From Bacteroidota bacterium (lineage in GTDB: Bacteria > Bacteroidota > Bacteroidia > Chitinophagales > Chitinophagaceae), in contig JAGWPQ010000104.1 of assembly GCA_028877045.1 (NCBI GenBank), forward strand, positions 1 through 5,301: a DNA stretch of 5,301 nt, in the 5' to 3' direction. A program made the position numbers and the translations under genes. The notes below the pieces were generated by a model. It was not told the DNA's origin. It made no database searches and was given only the letters and a program-made list of their open reading frames with translations. Below, piece by piece: positions 1 to 5,301 of this stretch (positions are counted from its first letter, which is position 1; the number at the start of each line of letters is the position of its first letter).

Positions 1-244
1 CATCAATTAAATGAGGGTCATTCGGATTATAGGTTTCAAAGTTTTGACCATCCGCCGTACGAAGCTTGATTGTTTGCCCGGACATCTCAACACGGTCAAC
101 CAGTTTATTCTTAACCTTCGCAATAAAGTCCGAATAGGGTATGGACTCGTCTATCGGCGGCGTTGTATTTACGCGGTTATAGATTAGAAATGCACCAGAT
201 AACACAACACTCCAAAGGAGTATGTTCAGTATATATTTTTTCAT
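1..244 (-). CDS. ftsH: FtsH-like ATP-dependent zinc metalloprotease, N-terminal part (cut by window edge)
   Basis: Reading the minus strand from the ATG at 242-244 gives 81 codons open to the window edge. The product starts MKKYILNILLW, has one hydrophobic segment (about residues 5-22), and then a periplasmic stretch with IPYSDFIAKVKNK (about 35-47) and TADGQNFETYNPNDP (about 63-77). A short cytosolic tail, one membrane helix and a (I/L)xYSxF...DG..F.TY.P.DP pattern are typical of the FtsH extracellular domain that precedes the AAA+ and M41 zinc-protease domains. Those catalytic domains would lie outside the window, so activity cannot be judged. FtsH is an inner-membrane hexamer that degrades misassembled membrane proteins and some regulators. 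The start codon overlaps the stop of the upstream esterase (ATGA), which suggests one transcript and translational coupling. The TY.P.DP motif is what I associate with proteobacterial-type FtsH more than with the main Bacteroidota copy, so this may be an accessory paralogue. Confidence 0.75.
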   Translation of the reverse strand, partial: MKKYILNILLWSVVLSGAFLIYNRVNTTPPIDESIPYSDFIAKVKNKLVDRVEMSGQTIKLRTADGQNFETYNPNDPHLID

Positions 245-1644
245 CGTTTAAACCCATTTTTTGAATCTAGTTGATGACCAAGTGCAAAGACCGTTTTTTC
301 GTAGAACCAGGTACTTTTAAAAGTATTATGCCGCTTGGTTACCTCATGAGCCAATTGTGGAAACATATAAACTTCACTTTTCTTTTTTACTGCATCACTC
401 ATCCTGTTATATGCGCTGAAAGTGCAGGTTGGCGGCGCCATAAGGTCTAATAACCCGCCTCCCAATAAAACAGGGCATTGTATGTCGGGTGTAAAATTTT
501 GTGTCTCAAAATAAGAAAGCGTTGCCATATACCTTTCTTTCGGAGCCGTATTATGCTTTTTAAAAAAATCTTTCAACATCCTGATAACAAAACTTGGGTC
601 GGGCCGATAACTACAGATATCATAATTGGTACTGAAATCACAGAAAACCGGATTATCCGTAACACAAAAAGTAATTTTCTTGCTCATTGCTGCAACGATC
701 CAGGTTAATGTACCACCCTGACTTCCACCAAAAACTCCTATTCGGGAAATATCTATTTTCATATCTGCATGAGATAAAATAAAATCCAATCCACGCATAC
801 AATCCATATAAATTCCGCGATACACATATTTATTTTTATCTTCCAAATGCAGGGTCAAAACATCTTCCTTATTCGGATTGATCACATTGAAACTTTCGCC
901 GATGCCACGCGGATCGATGGTGAAACCAACAAAATCGTCAAAGAAAATTGGTTTCATTTCTATCAAATAACCGCCAAGTCCGTATAGCACAGGATACTTG
1001 CCCATAGGACGCGGTACTGTAAGCCAACCATAAATTTTTATATTATCCAATGAATACATCTCAACACGATACACTTTATGTGTGGGTGTTGACAGTGTAT
1101 CCTCTTCAATGATATTATATTTTGGATCAACAGCGGCTAAATCATCTTTTGCCTTTTGCCAATATGCATCAAAGTCAGCAGGCTTATGCACAGGCGTAGT
1201 TATTTCGTAAGGTTTATAACCAAAAACATTTCTAACTGTATCATCATAATCTGAAAGATTTATTTTAAAGATGATATCATAAAATCCGGGGTCATTCACC
1301 GGAATATTCCATTCAAATTTTCTTCTTCGGTTCCCTTTCAGATTTACATCAATTTCACTTAATCCAACAGTTTCACCTGTGGCTGTTTTTACTTCAACGG
1401 CAATTTTTCCCTCCTGACTTGTTTTGTAATTATTGATCACTTCTACATCGTACCTCACCGGATGATTCGCATCAAACAAACAATTTTTTTTATGTGAAAT
1501 AATGTTGACTACAACTGTTTCCGGTGCTCTGTTTCTTCGGGCAAAATTTGCCGATGCAAAATTTTCTCTCTTGTTAACGGCAGCATAATCCGCACTGCAG
1601 ATAAACATAGTTGAAAATAATAAAAACGGCAACAAAATTCTCAT
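241..1644 (-). CDS. Secreted acetylxylan esterase / cephalosporin-C deacetylase-like hydrolase (CE7 type)
   Basis: This 467-residue protein begins with a signal peptide (charged MR, hydrophobic 3-15, small residues and Cys16 around 16-20), so it is probably exported to the periplasm or surface. Residues about 43-145 form a beta-rich N-terminal region typical of accessory sandwich domains. From about 150 on it is an alpha/beta hydrolase of the AXE1/CE7 family, which removes acetyl groups from xylo-oligosaccharides and related acetylated substrates. Visible motifs are PADFDAYW near 155-162, DPRGIGES at 244-251 (matching the family RGQG oxyanion region), the nucleophile elbow GGSQGG at 306-311 with Ser308, LLDLMAPP at 398-405 with Asp400, and LAHE at 431-434 with His433. 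The Ser-Asp-His triad is therefore intact. The ATG at 1642-1644 comes directly before the leader and is a good start. No glycoside hydrolase or SusC/SusD gene is in view, so the substrate is unproven. The downstream ftsH-like gene overlaps it by 4 bp. Confidence 0.88.
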   Translation of the reverse strand: MRILLPFLLFSTMFICSADYAAVNKRENFASANFARRNRAPETVVVNIISHKKNCLFDANHPVRYDVEVINNYKTSQEGKIAVEVKTATGETVGLSEIDVNLKGNRRRKFEWNIPVNDPGFYDIIFKINLSDYDDTVRNVFGYKPYEITTPVHKPADFDAYWQKAKDDLAAVDPKYNIIEEDTLSTPTHKVYRVEMYSLDNIKIYGWLTVPRPMGKYPVLYGLGGYLIEMKPIFFDDFVGFTIDPRGIGESFNVINPNKEDVLTLHLEDKNKYVYRGIYMDCMRGLDFILSHADMKIDISRIGVFGGSQGGTLTWIVAAMSKKITFCVTDNPVFCDFSTNYDICSYRPDPSFVIRMLKDFFKKHNTAPKERYMATLSYFETQNFTPDIQCPVLLGGGLLDLMAPPTCTFSAYNRMSDAVKKKSEVYMFPQLAHEVTKRHNTFKSTWFYEKTVFALGHQLDSKNGFKR

Positions 1645-1912
1645 ATCAGAATAAAAATTAGCTACTTATAAATTTAAGATTTTTAGCCATCACAATTAAC
1701 AACACAAAATGTTTATGAAAATAATTTAAAACTCTTTTCTTTAGTTTAAACAGATGAGAACACAATGTTAATTTGCTTTTGTCTTTTTAGATACAACAAA
1801 AGGCATTTAGAATATTTAATTGATTAACTTATGCAAAGGTCCTTATCAAATCAAAGAATGACTGATTAAAAAATGCTTAAGAAAAGCGATTTCACTTTAA
1901 TAAATGATATAA
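1645..1912. other. AT-rich intergenic spacer between gfo-like and esterase genes
   Basis: This stretch of 268 bp holds no convincing gene on either strand and is very rich in A and T. It should contain the end of the oxidoreductase transcript and the start of the esterase/ftsH-like transcript. For the esterase I can only see weak promoter-like elements on the minus strand. One is TAAATTTA at 1669-1676 (one mismatch to TAnnTTTG) with a TTG at 1693-1695, 16 bp upstream. Another is TAATTTTT at 1653-1660, which has no clear partner. No riboswitch, tRNA or repeat array was recognised. Confidence 0.6.
1868..1887 (-). terminator. Weak candidate intrinsic terminator after the oxidoreductase gene
   Basis: On the minus strand, 25 bp past the oxidoreductase stop, a short inverted repeat GCTT/AAGC (1884-1887 with 1875-1878, 5 nt loop) is followed by one A and six T residues (1873-1868). 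The position and T-run fit a terminator. The stem is only 4 bp with two GC pairs, so it may be chance in AT-rich DNA. Confidence 0.25.
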
Positions 1913-3268
1913 TTAATACTTAAAAACCTTGCCATTTACCATTACTTCCTGTTTAGTTTCATCAAATGTGGCTTTGTAGCCGGTATGTATAGCAGCATTC
2001 GTCATGATATTGGCAATGGAATGATAGTAGCCTGCTTCAACAGGTGCATTGGGTTGTTTTCTGCTGCGTACAGATTCCATCCAGTTACGGACATGGTTTG
2101 ATGTAAGCACATCGCCGCCAGTGTTTGCAGATGCAACCACTTTTTCGCTTAGTTCCGATAAATTAATTTCGGGAAGCAGGTTTGCCTTCATATTCATGGC
2201 TGCAGCTTCTCTTTCGTGTAAGCCACCACGAGGAGAAATTTTATTGGTAATTAAATTTAATTCACCGCCATTCGAATAATAAATTTCGGAAGGGTTTTCA
2301 TCGCCGTTATGCATGCGTGATGAAAAAACAACCTGAAAATTTTTATCATTTTTTTCATCCCCATATTCGAAGACTGCGGTTGTTGTATCCCAATTTTTGC
2401 GCCCATCTTTCCAAACATACACACCGCCGTTGGCAACAACACTGCGTGGATGTTTTAACTGTGTGAACCAATGAACGGTATCGATCTGATGGCTCATCCA
2501 TTGTCCCGGCATGCCCGAAGAATAAGGCCAGAACAAACGATACTCTAAATATTTTCTTGCATCAAAATTTTCATAAGGGCGGTTCATGATAAATCTTTTC
2601 CAATCGGTATCTTCTTCTTTTAATTGTGCCACCAATGCAGGCCGGCGCCATCTTCCGGGCTGATTTACATTCCATGTTAATTCAACCATGGTGATGTTTC
2701 CAAATTTTCCTGACTGAATAAAATCGGCTGCTGCTTTATAATTTGCACCGCTTCTGCGTTGCGAACCGATCTGAATAATTTTATTGGATGCTTTGATGGC
2801 TTTTAATGCAGCACGATTATCTTCCATTGTTTCTGCAAATGGTTTTTCAACATAAGCATCGCAATTTGCTTTCACTGCTTCGATGGAATGCAAGGCATGC
2901 TGAAAATCGGCTGTGCTTATAAAAACGGCATCAACAGTTTTTGAATTATATAATTCATCATTGTTTTTAAAAGCAGCAATATCGTGTTGCAGTTTATTTT
3001 TCCAGAAATCAACGCCTTCCTCTCTTCGTATTTTCCACAGGTCAGAAACAGCAACGATATCAAAATTCAGTTCTTTATAACATTTCATGAAAGCGGGAGC
3101 ATGCGAAAACTTATGACGGTCCGAAAAGCCCACTACGCCTACTCTTACGCGATCGTTTGCACCGATGATCTTATTATAACTGCTTGCCGTGAAAGCAACT
3201 TTACTCAACATTATTCCTGCTCCGGCCATAGCAGTTTGTTTAATAAATAAACGTCTGTTTTTTTTCAT
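1913..3268 (-). CDS. Gfo/Idh/MocA family oxidoreductase with Tat-type leader
   Basis: This predicted NAD(P)-dependent oxidoreductase belongs to the family of glucose-fructose oxidoreductase and inositol dehydrogenase. From the ATG at 3266-3268 it has 451 residues. A reading frame continues 11 codons further up to a TTG at 3299-3301, but the ATG is preferred because it places MKKNRRLFIK, a twin-arginine motif, right at the N-terminus ahead of a hydrophobic stretch (12-30). The protein is thus probably folded with cofactor and exported by Tat. The Rossmann start is VRVGVVGFSD at 41-50, followed by VAVSDLW at 72-78, ISTADFQH at 117-124, and the family EKP motif at 141-143, where the lysine is usually catalytic. 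The C-terminal domain has WMSHQIDTVHW at 257-267 with His260, Asp263 and His266. The glycine loop is degenerate compared with GxGxxG. The substrate is unknown, probably a sugar or sugar derivative. A GH109-like NAD-dependent glycosidase is an alternative that cannot be excluded. It lies 84 bp after the methyltransferase stop, counted to this ATG. Confidence 0.87.
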   Translation of the reverse strand: MKKNRRLFIKQTAMAGAGIMLSKVAFTASSYNKIIGANDRVRVGVVGFSDRHKFSHAPAFMKCYKELNFDIVAVSDLWKIRREEGVDFWKNKLQHDIAAFKNNDELYNSKTVDAVFISTADFQHALHSIEAVKANCDAYVEKPFAETMEDNRAALKAIKASNKIIQIGSQRRSGANYKAAADFIQSGKFGNITMVELTWNVNQPGRWRRPALVAQLKEEDTDWKRFIMNRPYENFDARKYLEYRLFWPYSSGMPGQWMSHQIDTVHWFTQLKHPRSVVANGGVYVWKDGRKNWDTTTAVFEYGDEKNDKNFQVVFSSRMHNGDENPSEIYYSNGGELNLITNKISPRGGLHEREAAAMNMKANLLPEINLSELSEKVVASANTGGDVLTSNHVRNWMESVRSRKQPNAPVEAGYYHSIANIMTNAAIHTGYKATFDETKQEVMVNGKVFKY

Positions 3269-3301
3269 ACAACAAAATTTATTTGAAGAAATTATTTTCA
3301 A
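3269..3301 (-). promoter_or_regulatory. Possible promoter elements just upstream of the oxidoreductase ATG
   Basis: On the minus strand TAAATTTTG ends 4 nt before the ATG at 3268. It resembles the Bacteroidota -7 element TAnnTTTG with one extra base. A TTG at 3299-3301 lies 17 bp upstream of it, where a -33 element could sit. If used, the transcript would be almost leaderless. AT-rich DNA produces such matches often, and read-through from the methyltransferase is an equally good explanation. Confidence 0.25.
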
Positions 3302-3352
3302 TCAGGTTCTAAAATACAAAAACTAAAATCAATTATTGTTTGATATTGGTTG

Positions 3353-4081
3353 CTATTTTGCTTCGGCAACAAAAAAGTACTCTTTTCCCGAATTAAAATT
3401 ATCAGAGAAGTGCTGTTGGGTAAGTGATGGTTTATTCTTTAACCAATCCTGCAAAGTATAAATATTGTATTGTAATGTTTCGTTGATGAATTGAAATATA
3501 TCTTCATCGTTATAATGATATGCCGTTGCGCCTGCTTTGCCAAACTCGAACAACAATACCGGTTTTGATTGCTGAATGGTTTTTACAGCGCCATGCATTA
3601 CCCACAATTCGGCGCCTTCCACATCCATTTTTATTAATGCAATTTTTTCGGCCGAAGGAATGATATCATCCAATAATGCTGTTTCTACAAAAATAAAAGT
3701 GTCTTCTTCTTTTTTATCGTAAGCTCGTTTCAGCAATCCGCTGTAAGCCATATCTGTCAGCACTAAATTAAATGCGGCTGTTTCTTTTTTATCGCTCAAC
3801 GCAAGACAAAATATTTTTGCATTATTTCTGAATTTCTGTTTCAACAATTTAAACAATTCAGGAATAGGTTCAAACGCATAATGTGTTGCCTGCGGTGCTG
3901 CATCCATCATCATCTTTAATATTTTCCCCTCGTGTGCACCAACATCAACACACACACTGTCCGGCCGGCAAACTTTATAAATGATTTTCTTTGTAAGCCT
4001 GTCGTACCGCTCATTCTGCGTCAATGCAACAGGAGAAAGCAACATGATCTTCTTTGCAATATTTTTTAAAGCATCAATCAA
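3353..4081 (-). CDS. FkbM family SAM-dependent methyltransferase
   Basis: This 242-residue protein has the full FkbM methyltransferase core. Motif I is VDVGAHEG at 45-52 (SAM binding), YAFEP at 68-72 ends the second strand with the acidic residue that usually binds the SAM ribose, KMDVEGAEL at 151-159 is the FkbM signature, and LLFEFG at 176-181 follows. Members O-methylate sugars, polyketides or other small molecules. The acceptor cannot be told from sequence, and no glycan or polyketide cluster is in view. The longest frame begins with TTG (4079-4081), not ATG. An in-frame stop lies 3 nt further upstream at 4085-4087, so no ATG exists above it. The first in-frame ATG is codon 13 (4043-4045), which would give 230 residues and a 28 bp gap to the upstream gene. 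The TTG start overlaps the rluD-like stop by 8 bp and keeps a helical N-terminus that looks like part of the protein, so I lean to it. Both forms retain the whole catalytic domain. Confidence 0.87.
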   Translation of the reverse strand: MIDALKNIAKKIMLLSPVALTQNERYDRLTKKIIYKVCRPDSVCVDVGAHEGKILKMMMDAAPQATHYAFEPIPELFKLLKQKFRNNAKIFCLALSDKKETAAFNLVLTDMAYSGLLKRAYDKKEEDTFIFVETALLDDIIPSAEKIALIKMDVEGAELWVMHGAVKTIQQSKPVLLFEFGKAGATAYHYNDEDIFQFINETLQYNIYTLQDWLKNKPSLTQQHFSDNFNSGKEYFFVAEAK

Positions 4082-5132
4082 TATTTATGCTTTTTACATT
4101 GGTAATATATCTTCTCCATTTATCGATCAGTTGCTGCATATCATCGGGCAATTCGGTTGTAAAAAACATTTCTTTATTTGTTCGGGGATGAACAAAGCCC
4201 AATGTTTTTGCATGCAGTGCGCAACGCGGACAAATCTCAAAACAATTATCTACAAATTGTTTGTACTTGGTATAAACAGTTCCTTTTAAAATTTTATCGC
4301 CGCCATATTCCCAATCATTAAATAAAGTGTGGCCAATATATTTCATGTGCACACGGATCTGATGAGTTCGTCCGGTTTCCAGAATACATTCAACCAGGGT
4401 CACATAATTAAAACGCTCCAAAACCTTATAATGCGTGATGGCATGTTTACCGGTTTCGCCATCAGGATACGTGGTAAACATTTTCCGGTATTGCTGATGC
4501 CGTGCAATATGCGCTTCAATCCTTCCTTCATCTTCAGGCACATCGCCCCAAACAACAGCCACATATTTTCGTTGCACGGTATGATTATAAAATTGTTTTG
4601 CCAAATGCACTGCTGCTTCTGCATTTTTTGCCAACACAATTAATCCGGTTGTGTTTTTATCTATGCGATGCACCAGACCATAACGCGGCAAATCATCTTC
4701 GCTTAACTGCGGATTTTGTTGCAGTAAATGATATGCCACACCATTTAGTAATGTGCCGGTATAATTGCCAACGCCGGGATGCACTACCATGTTTGGCTTT
4801 TTATTGATCACCAGCACATCATCATCTTCGTAAACAATATTCAGCGGAATATCTTCGGGTTTTAATTCAGTGTATTCGGGATTAATTAAATTCAGTAAAA
4901 TAATTTCATCGCCGGGTTTGGTACGATAATTACTTTTTACAATTTTACCGTTAACGGTTAAAAAGCCCGACTCTATTGCTTTCTGGATCTTATTGCGTGT
5001 GGCACCTTCAATACTTTGTTGCAGCCATTTATCTATGCGCATAGGCTCCTGCCCTTTGGCGATCACAAATTCCTTGCGCTCGTAAAGTTCTTCACTCGTT
5101 TCATCTTGTTGTAATTCTATCTCATCGCTCAT
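4074..5132 (-). CDS. rluD: RluA family 23S rRNA pseudouridine synthase, RluD-like
   Basis: This 352-residue protein isomerises uridines to pseudouridine in RNA. By similarity to RluD, the targets are probably the helix 69 loop of 23S rRNA. After an acidic tail (1-20) comes an S4 RNA-binding domain at about 31-80 (MRIDKWL, FLTVNGKIVK, KPGDEI). The catalytic domain follows, with VYEDDDVLVINKKPNMVVHPG at 100-120, the active-site motif HRIDKNTTGL at 155-164 containing Asp158, RKYVAVVWG at 188-196, ETGRTHQIRVH at 252-262 and ALHAKTLGF at 305-313. Every expected motif is present and the length is close to the 326 residues of the E. coli RluD. The RluD assignment within RluA rests on the S4 domain and the overall layout, so RluC or RluB-like specificity is less likely but not excluded. 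The sequence CPRC at 301-304 has Cys where Gln is more usual before ALHA. The ATG at 5130-5132 is the natural start. It is the first gene of a probable rluD-fkbM operon. Confidence 0.93.
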   Translation of the reverse strand: MSDEIELQQDETSEELYERKEFVIAKGQEPMRIDKWLQQSIEGATRNKIQKAIESGFLTVNGKIVKSNYRTKPGDEIILLNLINPEYTELKPEDIPLNIVYEDDDVLVINKKPNMVVHPGVGNYTGTLLNGVAYHLLQQNPQLSEDDLPRYGLVHRIDKNTTGLIVLAKNAEAAVHLAKQFYNHTVQRKYVAVVWGDVPEDEGRIEAHIARHQQYRKMFTTYPDGETGKHAITHYKVLERFNYVTLVECILETGRTHQIRVHMKYIGHTLFNDWEYGGDKILKGTVYTKYKQFVDNCFEICPRCALHAKTLGFVHPRTNKEMFFTTELPDDMQQLIDKWRRYITNVKSINID

Positions 5133-5145
5133 AAATGCAAATGTA
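5133..5145 (-). promoter_or_regulatory. Candidate Bacteroidota -7 promoter element before the rluD-like gene
   Basis: The minus strand reads TACATTTG at 5138-5145, an exact match to the TAnnTTTG -7 consensus, with only 5 nt to the ATG. No TTG is present at the expected -33 distance. If functional, transcription would start at or next to the ATG, giving a leaderless or nearly leaderless message. No Shine-Dalgarno sequence is visible. Confidence 0.35.
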
Positions 5146-5170
5146 AGCTATGATCGAGATTTTTTATTTT

Positions 5171-5230
5171 GTAGCCGGCTTTTGCACTGAACCGAACACC
5201 TGTTGCGTCGCACTCTTGTACGTTCGGTAC
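5171..5230. repeat. Possible dispersed intergenic repeat with inverted-repeat structure
   Basis: This block is clearly richer in G and C than the DNA around it. It contains a perfect 7 bp inverted repeat, ACCGAAC at 5191-5197 and GTTCGGT at 5222-5228, enclosing 24 nt. Inside is a smaller TGC/GCA stem (5204-5206 with 5210-5212). An 8 bp palindrome AGCCGGCT lies beside it at 5173-5180. There is no T-run after the stem on either strand, so it is not a standard terminator. The sequence resembles a short element that I believe recurs between genes in Chitinophagaceae genomes, but that is memory and only one copy is present here. Edges are approximate. It could instead be a structured leader or an operator. 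Confidence 0.4.
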
Positions 5231-5301
5231 TTTATTGAACAATTTAAACTTCCGAGGTTGTTAGTAAAAATGTCAAGGCGATAAAGTTGAAATAACGCGT
5301 A

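Noticed and set aside
478..708. Plus-strand open frame of 76 codons
   Set aside because: It lies wholly inside the esterase gene on the other strand, and its peptide has no recognisable features.
1585..1644. Lipoprotein signal (MFIC, Cys16) in the esterase
   Set aside because: The residues before Cys do not match the usual lipobox (L-A/S-G/A-C), so a standard signal peptide is at least as likely.
1776..1802. Inverted repeat CTTTTGT/ACAAAAG as a terminator or operator
   Set aside because: The stem is only 7 bp with few GC pairs and a 13 nt loop, has no following T-run, and is expected by chance in such AT-rich DNA.
2049..3250. Open frames opposite or offset to the oxidoreductase gene (2049-2279 +, 2257-2442 -, 2984-3250 +)
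   Set aside because: All are shadows within a well-supported gene, with low-complexity or compositionally odd peptides.
3269..3301. Upstream TTG start extending the oxidoreductase by 11 residues
   Set aside because: The extension is Asn/Ser/Cys-rich and would bury the twin-arginine leader. The ATG at 3268 puts the leader at the N-terminus.
3981..4807. Open frames over the methyltransferase and rluD-like genes (3981-4289 +, 4329-4643 +, 4400-4639 -, 4502-4807 +)
   Set aside because: They overlap strongly supported coding sequence. Cys/His/Phe-rich peptides are typical of antisense reading of AT-rich genes.
5191..5228. Inverted repeat as an intrinsic terminator of an upstream gene
   Set aside because: The loop is long (24 nt) and neither strand has a T-run after the stem.
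5244..5301. Short minus-strand frame ending RYFNFIALTFLLTTSEV as the tail of an upstream gene
   Set aside because: Only 18 codons are visible before the TAA at 5244-5246, with no recognisable family motif, so it cannot be supported as coding.

Overview
The window looks like chromosomal DNA from a member of the Bacteroidota, most likely in or near the Chitinophagaceae. This is inferred from AT-rich, T-rich spacers, the lack of Shine-Dalgarno sequences before the starts, TAnnTTTG-like promoter elements next to start codons, and the style of the proteins. The last includes a twin-arginine Gfo/Idh/MocA oxidoreductase and an RluD-like synthase with an acidic N-terminal tail. No taxonomic search was possible.

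All five recognisable genes lie on the minus strand, so transcription runs from high to low coordinates. In that order: (1) 5133-5301, a 169 bp leader with no convincing gene. It holds a relatively GC-rich block (about 5171-5230) with a 7 bp inverted repeat, which may be a dispersed intergenic repeat. (2) 4074-5132, a complete RluA/RluD-family 23S rRNA pseudouridine synthase. (3) 3353-4081, an FkbM-type SAM-dependent methyltransferase that overlaps the end of the rluD-like gene if it starts at TTG. (4) 51 bp downstream of that, a Gfo/Idh/MocA oxidoreductase with a Tat-type leader. Its best start is the ATG at 3268, giving 1913-3268. (5) 1645-1912, a 268 bp AT-rich spacer. (6) 241-1644, a secreted CE7-type acetylxylan esterase/cephalosporin-C deacetylase-like alpha/beta hydrolase. 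(7) 1-244, the first 81 codons of an FtsH-like membrane protease, cut off by the window edge. Its ATG overlaps the esterase stop codon as ATGA.

Two transcription units are likely: rluD-like/fkbM/(gfo), and esterase/ftsH-like. Neither forms an obvious single pathway. The first joins rRNA modification to a methyltransferase of unknown acceptor and an exported sugar-type oxidoreductase. The second joins a carbohydrate esterase to a membrane quality-control protease. I see no CRISPR array, tRNA, rRNA, insertion sequence, defence gene or phage gene. Most of the window is ordinary. The points worth checking are the repeat-like block upstream of the rluD-like gene, the esterase/ftsH fusion-type overlap with a non-typical FtsH N-terminus, and the non-ATG start of the methyltransferase.
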